64,000 bases of DNA from DHVE2 group archaeon. GTDB lineage: Archaea; Thermoplasmatota; Thermoplasmata; Thermoplasmatales; Aciduliprofundaceae. The stretch covers positions 62,001 to 126,000 of the forward strand of contig JALWRZ010000003.1 of the NCBI GenBank assembly GCA_026993785.1, given 5' to 3'. Numbering within the stretch: the first letter of the stretch is position 1; every line of letters starts with the position of its first letter. A program made the translations under genes and the position numbers. Below are positions 33,301 to 42,305 of this stretch, in pieces. Below the pieces are notes generated by a model. That model was not told where the DNA came from. It searched no databases and was given only the letters and a program-made list of their open reading frames with translations.

Positions 33301-35385
33301 CTTGTTGGAAGGAAAATCATAGGCGGTGAGACATACTGGTACAGGAGGGGGAGGGAAGAGATAGAAAGAGATTACGCTTTAGAGATTCTCATCAGGAACC
33401 TCCTCTATTTCAGGGCACCTCTAACCTTCGAGGAAATCGTGTATTCTCTTCATCTACCAGAGGAGGATGTGCGACGGGTGCTAAAGCACATGGTGGAGGC
33501 GGAAGAGGTCATAAAGGGCGTATTCCTTGTGGGCTACGGAGAACAGTATATGCTCCGCCAAGATTATCAGGAGCTCCAGAAAAGGATAGGGATGGATGAG
33601 GAAGAGCTGCAAGCGTATCGATTTGGAAAGCTCCTGAGAAAAATGGGTCTTGAAGAATACTTCGATAATTTCCTGGTAGTTTTTGATGAGGATTCTCTCC
33701 GGGTTAGGGGCTGCTGGGACGAGTTTCAGGAGGAGAAAAGAAAGGGTAATATCCTGCTGGGAAGATTTATGAGAGGAAGGCTCTGCTACACCCACAAAAA
33801 TATAGCACCCCTTCTTATCTCTGTTTATAGGAGAGAAGAGCTGAATGAGAAAGAGAAGAAAATCTATTCTCTCATAGGCCTGCTTGGTAAGGATGCCACA
33901 CCTACAAAGATAAAAAGTGTGAGCAATCTCTACCCCAACGAGGTAAAAAGGATTCTGGAGAAGCTGGAAAACAATCTTTACATTTACAGGGTGGAAACCA
34001 CACACTCCTCAGGATATTACTATAGGATAATCAAGATGTCCCCGGAAGGTAGTTTAGATGAATTTTTCACAAGAATAGTTAAAGGATATGGTCCTATAAC
34101 AAGACAGGGGATAGAATATTTAACTTCACTTAATCCCAAGGAACATTTGAGCAAATTCAAAAGAATCAGTTCAGGAGGAAGAATTTACTACCATCTTGAA
34201 GACGATCTAACATCTCGGGGGAAGGGAGAGTACATAATCCCCTACACGGATCCCCTAGTTTACCCACAGCTAAATTATATCTATGATACCTTCGGTGAGG
34301 TGCACACCCACGTGTATTTGAGGGATGGAAAGGTTCTGGCTACAGGGGAGATAAAGAGGCACGCAGATTATATAGAGGTTAAGGAAAGCATCGGCGATAA
34401 GGAGGGTTTCTATGCCAAGCTAAAGGAGGAGGGCATAGTACTATCTCACGAGAAAGCCCCGGGCTACAGGAAAATTGGAGATTACTATGTGCATGGTGAT
34501 GTATATCCCTCCACCATCCCCCTTTCCCGCCTCATCATCTATCTTCTCTGGAAGAATAGGGTGCTTGTAGGAAGGAAATTAAAGACTACTCTCGATGTAG
34601 CAAAGTTTTTGGGTGGGTTGCATAGCGATATGGAGCTCATAAGAGCATACAAACCTCTGGAGATAGAGAAATACTATCGCTCTGAGCTTCTATATGAAAC
34701 TGTGGATCTCCAAGGTAATACTCTTTACGCAGTTCCCGATTACATTTCTCTACTCCAATCCCTGAAGATGAAGGAACTCACCCAAGACATGCGTACAGTG
34801 CTCCAGATAGTTGAGAAATACAGGAAGATAGGGATGAAGGAGCTCCTGGAAGAATCTCCTCTAGGGGTGGAGAAGACTCAGAGGGCCATACAGGAACTCT
34901 ATCAGGGTAATTACGTTGCACAATATCCCGGTGGATACATCCATGTGGAAAGAAAATACAGCAGAGAATATGCCGCGGAAAAATTCGTGGAGCAATGTGT
35001 ATCCATTTTTGGGCTGGTGAATCCAGAGATAATATGGCTTCTTTCCGCCGGATATGTATCTCAGGAAGAAGCTGCATATCATCTCTCCAGGTATGCCCTT
35101 GTTAAGGGATTCTTCCTTAACGATGCAAAGCTCTACAGACTTCCTGAGAAGGATCTTGAGGAGTTGGAATTCTTGGAGATGCCAAATACCGTAGTTCTCG
35201 ACCCAAAGGATTCTCTTTCATCTATTATATCCTATATCTCCGGAGAGCATCATGGAGGATATCTTGTAATTGAGCGGGGGAAGCTCATTGGCTGGGTGTC
35301 GGCCCGGAAAAGGCAGAAGGGATTCAAAATTATCAAATACAGCAGCGAGGAAGCTCTGAGAATATTTAAAAATTTTTTCAGATAG
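30331..35385 (+). CDS. lhr: Lhr-type superfamily 2 DNA helicase, very long form
   Basis: This 3'-5' helicase/translocase is implicated in DNA repair and recombination-related processing. The 1684 residues begin with a canonical Lhr core: FDPVIAEWF, Walker A TGSGKT (residues 55-60), DEIH (178-181), then motif VI with GLQRIGRSGH. Most archaeal Lhr proteins have about 850-950 residues. This one has a further 700-800 residues that continue as winged-helix-like segments with EEL/REEL patterns and a late GWVSARKRQKGFKI. E. coli Lhr also has a long C-terminal half, so the layout resembles the bacterial form. Downstream in-frame ATGs at 30349 and 30358 could also be the start. It is the first gene of a repair-rich region. 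Confidence 0.9.
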   Translation: MKRVKRAWGMDEVLSLFDPVIAEWFSSKYSGLTEPQAYAIPLIHQGKNILVSSPTGSGKTLTAFISIINELFLLAKRGELEDKVYCVYISPLKALANDIHRNLEVPLQEIKALAKKKGIEIPQIRVAVRSGDTSQQARQKMLRKPPHIFITTPESLALALTAPKFREKFRNVKYVIVDEIHELAGNKRGVMLSLNLERLWYLAGEFQRIGLSATQAPIEEIAKYLAGYRGEENRDMYIVEVEVRKKLDLKVITPVEDLTMVPYEVANEKMYDILVDIINRHRTTLIFTNTRSGTEHVAYKLKERSVEKLEAHHGSLSKETRLRVERALKNGELKCVISSTSLELGIDIGYIDVVVQIGSPKSVAKGLQRIGRSGHAYGSVSKGRFVVFDNDDLIECTTLIKCAYEGKIDRIRIPKNSLDVLAQVIVGMSLEKKWDAKEAYELIRQSYCYHELPWEKFLEVLRYLGGKVLGDAVYSKIWFDEDDLVFGRKRSSRMIYFMNMGTIPDEADYIVVDKEGKRLGDLSEKFVERLRKGDVFVLGARSYEVLTIKTGKVIVRDATGKRPTVPSWVGEMLPRSFDLSIEVGKFRKFVEESIRERGKEKTIEVLMKEYYLDYKGAKSIVSYISQGMHAVVPTHDRVVIEGYVDPSGKYNIIFHFPFGRRVNDALSRAYAYKLTERYGVNVGISINDDAFMLTSKKKIKLEEIRDLLSHEELEDVLRRAIFNTELFKQRFRHCASRSFMVLRRYKGRDISVARQQLRSDKILRLLSEIPGFPVMEETYNEILNIVMDLPNAKEVLRRIEEGEIEVNILAYTDTPSVFAHNIILAGISDIVLMEDRSALLKELHMKLLEKVIPREELATVFEESQVAAYFQNKIKIRSKEDILRFLSLAPGADILHRRGINIYDYSELPAEKLRRYVEELVKEGEIVSVYTTRLLWTTQSNLPVFSTLYAKNCDDVIDFQGEKKAEELAKEMGMKLSEIREKLRCMERAYLVGRKIIGGETYWYRRGREEIERDYALEILIRNLLYFRAPLTFEEIVYSLHLPEEDVRRVLKHMVEAEEVIKGVFLVGYGEQYMLRQDYQELQKRIGMDEEELQAYRFGKLLRKMGLEEYFDNFLVVFDEDSLRVRGCWDEFQEEKRKGNILLGRFMRGRLCYTHKNIAPLLISVYRREELNEKEKKIYSLIGLLGKDATPTKIKSVSNLYPNEVKRILEKLENNLYIYRVETTHSSGYYYRIIKMSPEGSLDEFFTRIVKGYGPITRQGIEYLTSLNPKEHLSKFKRISSGGRIYYHLEDDLTSRGKGEYIIPYTDPLVYPQLNYIYDTFGEVHTHVYLRDGKVLATGEIKRHADYIEVKESIGDKEGFYAKLKEEGIVLSHEKAPGYRKIGDYYVHGDVYPSTIPLSRLIIYLLWKNRVLVGRKLKTTLDVAKFLGGLHSDMELIRAYKPLEIEKYYRSELLYETVDLQGNTLYAVPDYISLLQSLKMKELTQDMRTVLQIVEKYRKIGMKELLEESPLGVEKTQRAIQELYQGNYVAQYPGGYIHVERKYSREYAAEKFVEQCVSIFGLVNPEIIWLLSAGYVSQEEAAYHLSRYALVKGFFLNDAKLYRLPEKDLEELEFLEMPNTVVLDPKDSLSSIISYISGEHHGGYLVIERGKLIGWVSARKRQKGFKIIKYSSEEALRIFKNFFR

Positions 35386-35496
35386 TTGGAAAATGTTAAC
35401 AAGTGACAAGGCGAAGATTTAAATAATTATTTTGCATACCCATGCATAGAGAAAAAGATAGCACATATAACGATTAATAGCTTCATAGGCATGATA

Positions 35497-37401
35497 TCAC
35501 ATCTCACGATGACGCCCCTCCTCCCCTTTTTCTTTCATGAAAAATTTTAACACATCTTTGACTATATTTTCACTTTTGAGCATGGGCATCTCTCTCTTGA
35601 ACTGGCTGGCTCTTCTATCTAAGATTATGGCTACTCCTCTATCTGGTGGACTTCTTATGAGCCTTCCTATGGCCTGCTTCATCTTCATCATTGCGGGATA
35701 ATGAAAAACATAATCCCAGCCCCTGCCATATTTGGCGTCATAGTATCTTTCCATGGCTTTAATCTTGGCGATTGGCTTTGGGTAGGGGATTCCTACGATA
35801 ACTACTATTTCAAGCTGCTCGCCGGGGAAATCTAAACCTTCTGAAAATCTTCCCCCAAATACGGAAAAAATTGCACCACCATGCTTTCTGAATTTTTCAA
35901 TCAAATGGAAGATCGTGGAAGTGCGCATCTCTCTTTCCTCTACAAGCACATCACTCTTTATATATTCTCTTACTCTTGCCAGCAACGTGTAAGAGGGGAA
36001 AAATACCGCTGTGTTTCTGCCTATCCCCAAAATTTTATCTACATACTCCGCTATTTTATCCACGTATTTATCCACCTCTCCGTATCTCGTGGTAACGTCA
36101 TCCACATAGAAGATCTGAAGATTCTCCTTAGGGAAAGGGGAGGGATATTTTCTAAGCATAGAACCTTCTGGTAGATCCACCAAATCCCGATACTCTTCAG
36201 GCATAAGGGTGCCTGACATATGGACGCTAGAATGCACATTTCTAACAATGTCCGTGAGTCCAGATGGGTCCATGCAATATACTTCAAGTGAGGGATTATC
36301 ACCCCATTTTATAAGCTTAACATATTCGTAGGAGTATGACTCTTTCCAGAAACTCAGGAAAACCCCTGTGTGGTATATGTATGAGCGGGGTAATTTTCTT
36401 CTCCTTGCCCTGTCCTCTCGCACCATCTCTCCATAGGATATCAACTCCTGGGCAAGTTTTTCAATATCCATATAATTAAGTTCCATAATCCTTACAAGCT
36501 CCTCCTCCAGGGCATATTCGGGCAATATTCCATCTTCATCCGCCACATATTTTCGCAGGGAGTATATGGCCTCCTTAAGATACTCGCCTATATCTGTGAT
36601 GGGATATCCTGCCGCAAGCGGATTTCCATATTTCTGTGCTTCTTCCTCCATCCTCTCCAAGGAAGTTACGCTAAGCTCAATGCTCCGCAGTTCTCTGGCA
36701 AACTCTGGAAAATTATGGGCTTCATCTACTATTAAAATTATTTCCTCCAGGGGTGCACCCATCCTATCCAAAAGACTTCTCCTTATCACCGGATGCAGGA
36801 AATATATGTAGGGTGAGACCACAAGTAAAGCGTCCTTTAAATGCATTTTAAGTGCCTCGTAGGGACATATTTTTTCCTCAACACCACGCAGGAAAATTTC
36901 CTCCGCCGTATGAACCTCCTCAATATAGCTCTTCAAAGCCTCGGGTCTCTGGAGAAGATTGTAATAGTAGGGGCATGCGGGAGTGCCCTTCTCAATAACC
37001 TCCCTCTTCATTTTTCTGCAAAGGAGAGATAATTCCTCCGCGTTACCATCGCGAAGCTCCTCGTTCTCCCTTGCCAGTGGACACAGATTATTGCGCCCCT
37101 GGAGAGCAATAGCAAAAATCCCCAGTTTTCTGGCTTCTTTTATAACCTGCTGCTCCTGGGAATGGGTTCGCACCAGATAGATGATCTTTTTTCCTTCTTT
37201 CATGGCGTATTTAGCAGCGGGATAAAGTGCAGCTATGGTCTTTCCTGTGCCCGTAGGTGCCTCGAATATTATATGGCCCCGCTGCTCTAAGACCCTATGA
37301 ATATCCTCGACCATTCTTCTCTGAACATCTCGCATTTCGTACGGAAACTCCACAAAGCTAAAAGGATGCATCTCTAATAAAAATTTTTCAATACTTGCCA
37401 T
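35497..37401 (-). CDS. xpd: XPD/Rad3-family 5'-3' DNA helicase with iron-sulfur domain
   Basis: This superfamily 2 helicase acts in nucleotide excision repair-like processes. The true start is the ATG at 37401 (MASIEKFLLE). A longer open frame upstream is only the antisense of mre11. From this start Walker A is GTGKT (residues 51-55), DEAH is at 226-229, and motif VI is QAIGRLIRSPPDRG. Four cysteines between motifs Ia and II (C107, C128, C143, C179) are the likely [4Fe-4S] ligands. The 634-residue length suits the family. It is divergent from mre11 with an 85-nt shared promoter gap. Confidence 0.93.
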   Translation of the reverse strand: MASIEKFLLEMHPFSFVEFPYEMRDVQRRMVEDIHRVLEQRGHIIFEAPTGTGKTIAALYPAAKYAMKEGKKIIYLVRTHSQEQQVIKEARKLGIFAIALQGRNNLCPLARENEELRDGNAEELSLLCRKMKREVIEKGTPACPYYYNLLQRPEALKSYIEEVHTAEEIFLRGVEEKICPYEALKMHLKDALLVVSPYIYFLHPVIRRSLLDRMGAPLEEIILIVDEAHNFPEFARELRSIELSVTSLERMEEEAQKYGNPLAAGYPITDIGEYLKEAIYSLRKYVADEDGILPEYALEEELVRIMELNYMDIEKLAQELISYGEMVREDRARRRKLPRSYIYHTGVFLSFWKESYSYEYVKLIKWGDNPSLEVYCMDPSGLTDIVRNVHSSVHMSGTLMPEEYRDLVDLPEGSMLRKYPSPFPKENLQIFYVDDVTTRYGEVDKYVDKIAEYVDKILGIGRNTAVFFPSYTLLARVREYIKSDVLVEEREMRTSTIFHLIEKFRKHGGAIFSVFGGRFSEGLDFPGEQLEIVVIVGIPYPKPIAKIKAMERYYDAKYGRGWDYVFHYPAMMKMKQAIGRLIRSPPDRGVAIILDRRASQFKREMPMLKSENIVKDVLKFFMKEKGEEGRHREM

Positions 37402-37486
37402 TGGTAAGGATGCGGAGATAGCTTCTCTATCCCCCTTCCAAACTTCGAGGATAACCTTAAATATCTCTGCTGGATTCGATAGCACG
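37402..37486. promoter_or_regulatory. Divergent promoter region between xpd and mre11
   Basis: An 85-nt gap holds a plus-strand TATA-like CCTTAAATATC at about 37453-37463, roughly 26-30 nt before the mre11 ATG. That suggests a leaderless mre11-rad50 message. No clear box stands out for xpd. Confidence 0.4.
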
Positions 37487-38827
37487 ATGAAATTCGCCCA
37501 CATTGCCGATGCACATCTGGGTGCTTTTAGCAAGAATCCGAGCCTGCGGGAGTTGAATCTACAGGCATTTGAGATGGCTATGGAGAAGGCTATGGATGAA
37601 GATGTGGATTTCATTCTCTTAGCAGGGGATCTTTTCCACAACCCCATACCCGATATGGATGTGGTGAAGAGAAGTGTAGAGATCATGAAGAAGGTCAGGG
37701 ATGCAGGAATTCGAATATATGCCATCTATGGCTCCCATGACTTTTCCGCGGGAAACACATCACTCATGGATGTTCTCGCCTCCACGGGGATTTTCACAAA
37801 AGCGGTGCGAATGGATGCGCGGGATGATAAGATAATTTTGCGCGAGGTGGAGGATGAAACGGGTGTGAGCATAGTGGGCATCTCTGGCCTCTCAAGCTCC
37901 GCGGAAGTTCACTACTTTGAGCACCTGGATATGGATTATCTACGCAGCATTCCGTCCCCCAAAATTTTCATGTTTCATACCACCATCGAGGAACTAAAAC
38001 CGGACTACATATCGTATAAGAATGCAGTGCCCAAATCTCTGCTCCCTAAAGGTTTTGATTACTATGCAGGGGGACATTTGCATGAGAGGATAGAGAGCTC
38101 CGTGGATGATTCTCCCCTTATATATCCCGGTGCCCTTTTTGGCGCCACTTATAATGATCTCGATATTCTTGGGCAAAGGGGCTTTTACATCGTGGAGGAT
38201 TTTAAGCCGAGATTTGTGGAGATAAAGGTCTGCGATTTCTTCAAGAAAATTATAAATGCAGATGGCCTAAGCGCCAAGGATGTTTATGAGGAGCTTATGG
38301 AACTAGCTCAAAAAAATTACGAAGGCAAGGTGGTAATCCTGAAGATAAGGGGAGAACTCAGCTCAGGCACCCCCGGAGACATAAACTTCCACGAAATAAG
38401 AGAAGAATTCAGAAAAACGGCAATAGACGTGCTTATCAACACCTACTCGCTCACCGCCAGGGAGAGGAGAATTTCTGCACCTGTGGGAAGCACCAAGGAG
38501 GAAATTGAGGAGAATGTGTTTAGAAGCATATCCACCTACGGATTGAGATTTACCAGAGAGCTTTTCAACATTCTTCGGGAGCGCATGCCGGAGGATATGA
38601 GGAAGGACGTCTTTGAAGAGAGACTGTGGAGCAGCACGTATCCCCTAATTCTCTCGGCCATAAATGGGGAGTATCTGGGTGAGGAGGAGAGTAAAGAGGA
38701 GGCACGCAGAGAGATGGAAGCCGAAAGAGAAGCTAAAAAGGAGGAGCCCGCAAATAGGGAGAGAAAAAAACCTTCACAGAAGGGCAGGATGCCCACATTG
38801 TTTGATTTTGGAGGTGATGCTTCTTGA
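37487..38827 (+). CDS. mre11: Mre11 DNA double-strand break repair nuclease
   Basis: This metal-dependent nuclease works with Rad50 in resecting DNA ends. The phosphoesterase motifs are D8 and H10 (ADAHLG), D48 (GDLFH), H84, H164 and H197/H199 (GGHLHE). The usual metal-binding Asn of GNHD is replaced by Ser (S83 in YGSHD). A capping domain follows. A highly charged tail of about 60 residues ends in GRMPTLFDFGGD, a short motif resembling a PCNA- or partner-binding peptide. The stop overlaps the rad50 TTG start. The length of 446 is normal. Confidence 0.94.
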   Translation: MKFAHIADAHLGAFSKNPSLRELNLQAFEMAMEKAMDEDVDFILLAGDLFHNPIPDMDVVKRSVEIMKKVRDAGIRIYAIYGSHDFSAGNTSLMDVLASTGIFTKAVRMDARDDKIILREVEDETGVSIVGISGLSSSAEVHYFEHLDMDYLRSIPSPKIFMFHTTIEELKPDYISYKNAVPKSLLPKGFDYYAGGHLHERIESSVDDSPLIYPGALFGATYNDLDILGQRGFYIVEDFKPRFVEIKVCDFFKKIINADGLSAKDVYEELMELAQKNYEGKVVILKIRGELSSGTPGDINFHEIREEFRKTAIDVLINTYSLTARERRISAPVGSTKEEIEENVFRSISTYGLRFTRELFNILRERMPEDMRKDVFEERLWSSTYPLILSAINGEYLGEEESKEEARREMEAEREAKKEEPANRERKKPSQKGRMPTLFDFGGDAS

Positions 38828-41229
38828 TCATCCGCAAGATACATCTCCACAACATAAGGAGCTATGTGGATCAGGAAATTCCACTTCAAAAAGGCACCAT
38901 ACTCTTTGAGGGGGATATTGGCAGTGGCAAGAGCACCATTCTTATGGCCATTGAATTTGCGCTTTTTGGCACATCGGATAGGGAATTCTATAACAGGCTC
39001 TTGCGCAAGGGTGCCCGAGAGGGCTGGGTAAAGGTGGAATTCGAGCATGAAGGAGAAGTCTATGAGGTTTATCGCTCCCTGGAGCGGGGGAAGGAAGATC
39101 GGATTAAGAGCGGGGAATCGTATATGCTCACCCCTCAGGGTAAAATGTTTCTAAGTCCACTAGAAATCAAGTCAAGGGTCCTTGGTCTTCTTGGAGTGGA
39201 AGTCTCTACCAAGAAAAAGAAGACTCTGCCCATAGTGAAATATGCCATATACACCCCGCAGGAGATGATGAAAGAGATTCTCATGGGCAACCCGGATGAG
39301 AGAAAGAACGTTATAAGAAGGATATTTAGGGTAGATGAATACGAGAATGCCAAGAACAACGCGGCGATTATCTCAAGCAATCTTAGAGCGGAGATAAGGG
39401 CCACAGAAAGAAAAAAAGAGGAGCTTTACAGAATGCAGATGGACCTTGAGAGAAAGAAGGAGGATTTGCAGAAGCAGATGAAGGAATTCGAAGACTTAAA
39501 GAGAGAGGCGGAGAAGAAAGAAGTGATTTTCAAGAAATTGAAAGGCGCGATGGACGAAATGAGGAGAAAAAGAGAGGAGCATGTGCTTCTGAGCCGAAAA
39601 CTCGAAGGTCTGGAAAGGGAGCTACAGGGCCATCGAAGGGAGAAAAAGAGAGAAGAGATGGAATTGGAGGAATTACGGAACGCAGCGATGAGGGTTAAGG
39701 CTCTTGAAACCTCTGCGAAAAGGTATGAAGCTCTTAAAAAAGAGGCAGAAGAGCTGGAGAAGAAGCTGGATTTGCTGCACAGGCTGGAGAAGGAGGAGCA
39801 ACGTCTCACAGGTGAGCTGAAAAGCATTAAAGAGCTAAAGACCCGCAGAGAGAAACTATATGCAGAGCTGCAGAGGAAAGAGGTAGAGAGAAATATGCTG
39901 CGCAGTCAGATCAGGAGAGAGGGACTTGAGAACAGCAAAAAAGAGGTTGAGGAGAAGATAAGTGCACTTCAGAAAAACATGGGTGCTACCGAGAGCAAAA
40001 TCCGTGAGTTGGAAAAAGAGTTAGAGGAGTTTCAAGCGCTATCAGTATGCCCAAAATGCAAGAGACCTCTGGATGAAGAATACAAGAGAAAGCTTATGGG
40101 GGAAATGGAAAAGGAGATAAAGAGAAAGAAGATGAATTTGCAAGCCCTGAAAGAAAAAATGGAGTTGTTGCAGAAGGAACTAAGAGGGATCGTGGAAGAG
40201 CTGGAAAAGACCAGGAGTATTGAAAGGAAAATAGCCATTCTTGAGGGAGAATTGAGCAAATACCGGCAGGAGATGGAGCAGATAGATAAAAAGATAGAAG
40301 AGGGGAAGACGCTCTTATCCTCCCTAAAGGAAATAGAAGAAAAAATAAAGGAGCTAAAAGTTTTCCAGGATGAATATAAGAAGATGGATGAAGAGATAAA
40401 AAATTTGGAGAATGATTGGAAGGAATACACTAAATTGGCAGGGATTTTGAAAAATAAGGATAAAATAGAGAGGAGTGTGGAGGAGAGGACCAGAAGAATC
40501 AATGAGCTTGAGGAGGAAATAGAAAAGATAAAAGAAAAACTCAGCGCTCTGGAATACTCCGAGGAAAAATATAGGGAGATGGAGAGGGAATACAATGAAG
40601 TATACGGAGAGGTTCGGGCTTTGAAGGCCAGAGCAGAGGAGATGAGAAGAAACATAGAGGAATGGAAGAAAGAGCTTGAAAGTGTAGAGAAAAGAATTGA
40701 AGAGATGAATAAGGAAATTACCCGAGGCGAGAAGCTTAAAGAGATGAGAGACTGGCTTGATAACAGATTTATAGAGGCTCTTCAGGAAATAGAGAGGCAG
40801 AGAATGTTCCAGATAAACGAGGAATTTAGAACGCTCTTTGAATCCTGGTTCCGGGAGCTTTTAGGAGAGAGCGAATATGAGGCTACCATAGACGAGAACT
40901 TCGAGCCAAAGATAAGATACGAGAAATACGATATGCCCATAAGCTCGCTCAGCGGAGGAGAACGCACCTCTGTTGCACTTGCTTATCGACTATCCTTAAA
41001 CACCATGGTAAAAAGGTCTTTGGGGTTAAAGACCAATATACTTATTCTGGATGAACCTACCGATGGATTCAGCAAGGACCAGCTCTATAAGCTGAAGGAT
41101 ATCTTCGAAAAGATGGATACGGACCAGATAATAATAGTGACGCATGAGAAGGAGCTTATCAACGTAGCCGACAGGGTTTACCATGTGGAGAAGGTGAATG
41201 GCCAATCCAGAGTTACACTTAAATACTAA
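38824..41229 (+). CDS. rad50: Rad50 ATPase
   Basis: This SMC-like partner of Mre11 bridges DNA ends. The N-terminal Walker A is GDIGSGKST (residues 31-39). Long coiled coils follow on both sides of a zinc hook CPKC at residues 409-412. The signature is SSLSGGERTSVALAYRL and the Walker B NILILDEPTDGF. The start is TTG at 38824, overlapping the mre11 TGA by 4 nt. It has 801 residues, so the coiled coil is somewhat shorter than in Pyrococcus. No HerA or NurA gene follows, unlike the four-gene cluster of many archaea. Confidence 0.95.
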   Translation: MIIRKIHLHNIRSYVDQEIPLQKGTILFEGDIGSGKSTILMAIEFALFGTSDREFYNRLLRKGAREGWVKVEFEHEGEVYEVYRSLERGKEDRIKSGESYMLTPQGKMFLSPLEIKSRVLGLLGVEVSTKKKKTLPIVKYAIYTPQEMMKEILMGNPDERKNVIRRIFRVDEYENAKNNAAIISSNLRAEIRATERKKEELYRMQMDLERKKEDLQKQMKEFEDLKREAEKKEVIFKKLKGAMDEMRRKREEHVLLSRKLEGLERELQGHRREKKREEMELEELRNAAMRVKALETSAKRYEALKKEAEELEKKLDLLHRLEKEEQRLTGELKSIKELKTRREKLYAELQRKEVERNMLRSQIRREGLENSKKEVEEKISALQKNMGATESKIRELEKELEEFQALSVCPKCKRPLDEEYKRKLMGEMEKEIKRKKMNLQALKEKMELLQKELRGIVEELEKTRSIERKIAILEGELSKYRQEMEQIDKKIEEGKTLLSSLKEIEEKIKELKVFQDEYKKMDEEIKNLENDWKEYTKLAGILKNKDKIERSVEERTRRINELEEEIEKIKEKLSALEYSEEKYREMEREYNEVYGEVRALKARAEEMRRNIEEWKKELESVEKRIEEMNKEITRGEKLKEMRDWLDNRFIEALQEIERQRMFQINEEFRTLFESWFRELLGESEYEATIDENFEPKIRYEKYDMPISSLSGGERTSVALAYRLSLNTMVKRSLGLKTNILILDEPTDGFSKDQLYKLKDIFEKMDTDQIIIVTHEKELINVADRVYHVEKVNGQSRVTLKY

Positions 41230-41270
41230 GTAGTAGAAGATTTAAGAATAAGGGGGTAATTCTCTTTTCT

Positions 41271-42191
41271 ATGGATCTCTATTCCTATTTCTATAACTTA
41301 GTAAAGCAGATTCCTCGGGGTAGGGTTAGCACCTACGGTGCTTTGGCAAAAGCTCTGGGAGATATCAGGGCAGCGAGGGCATGCGGTGTAATGCTCTCTC
41401 AAAACCCTGATCCACTACGCATTCCCTGTCATCGGGTGGTTATGAGTGACGGAAGCATAGGAGGATTCACTCATCCTCGAGGCGTAACCCGCAAAATAGA
41501 GCTTCTGCGAGAAGAAGGTGTGGAGATTCGCCATGGAAAGGTCATCAATTTTCGGCAGATTCTCTTTGAAGATTTTAGGACCGATTATCCACTGAAAAAG
41601 CTGAGAGAAGAGCAATCACGTCTTAGAGAACTAGTGATTCTGGATGATGATTTCATCCCGGATTTCATAGGGGGTGTAGATGTTGCTTACGAAGGCAGGC
41701 ACGCCTACGGTGCCCTAGTAATTTTTAGGGGAGATGGAAAACTCCTCGAGACCATTAGTGTGGATATGGAAATATCTTTCCCCTACATCCCTACATATCT
41801 TGCTTTTCGTGAGGAGCCAGTGGTTGCTGAGCTACTTAAAAAGTGGAAGGATGATCTTCTTCTCATGGCGGATGGCAACGGAATACTTCATCCTTTGCGT
41901 ATGGGACTTGCCACCTATATAGGAGTAAAGAATAACATACCCACAATCGGTGTGGCAAAGAGCCTTCTTATGGGGAAAATGGTAGGTGATTACATCTATA
42001 TCGAAGGAGATAAGGTAGGGAAATACATAAAAAGCGGAAAAAAGAGAGGTATATATGTTTCCCCTGGTCATAGAATATCCCTAAATACTTCTGTTAAAAT
42101 CGTTAGAAAATTTCTTAGATATAAGAATCCCGAACCCCTTCGATTTGCTCACCAGCTAGCAAATGAGCTTAGGAGGAGAAGTAGATATTAA
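41271..42191 (+). CDS. Fused O6-alkylguanine-DNA alkyltransferase and endonuclease V
   Basis: This is a two-domain DNA repair protein. Residues 1-85 are the alkyltransferase active-site domain with GRVSTYGALAKALG, the acceptor C53 in IPCHRVV and GGFTHPRGVTRK. The N-terminal ribonuclease-like domain of Ogt is missing. Residues 95-306 are endonuclease V, acting at deaminated bases such as inosine, with metal ligands in GGVDVAY, FREEP and ADGNGILHP. A fusion of the same order was characterised from Ferroplasma acidarmanus with both activities. It follows rad50 by 41 nt and adds to the repair region. Confidence 0.93.
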   Translation: MDLYSYFYNLVKQIPRGRVSTYGALAKALGDIRAARACGVMLSQNPDPLRIPCHRVVMSDGSIGGFTHPRGVTRKIELLREEGVEIRHGKVINFRQILFEDFRTDYPLKKLREEQSRLRELVILDDDFIPDFIGGVDVAYEGRHAYGALVIFRGDGKLLETISVDMEISFPYIPTYLAFREEPVVAELLKKWKDDLLLMADGNGILHPLRMGLATYIGVKNNIPTIGVAKSLLMGKMVGDYIYIEGDKVGKYIKSGKKRGIYVSPGHRISLNTSVKIVRKFLRYKNPEPLRFAHQLANELRRRSRY

Positions 42192-42261
42192 AAAATTTAT
42201 ATTCTTTGATAAAAATATTTAATCTCAACTCCTGAGATTTTTCCTTAAAACTGGCAGTAAG

Positions 42262-42270
42262 GTTTAAATA
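42262..42270 (+). promoter_or_regulatory. TATA-like box of the Lrp-family gene
   Basis: GTTTAAATA lies about 40 nt before the likely ATG at 42306, leaving a short leader that contains the GGTGGAT ribosome site. Confidence 0.42.
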
Positions 42271-42305
42271 TTGTTAATAAATTCTCCCCCAGGTAGGTGG
42301 ATGGA

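Noticed and set aside
35386-35496. TATA-like box (GATTTAAATA) followed by an 11-codon frame MHREKDSTYND
   Set aside because: Too short to support as a gene; it may be a promoter for an unseen transcript, but nothing else is visible.
37402-37725. An N-terminal extension of 108 residues in front of XPD
   Set aside because: It is exactly antisense to the start of mre11 and has no helicase homology; the ATG at 37401 begins the family sequence.
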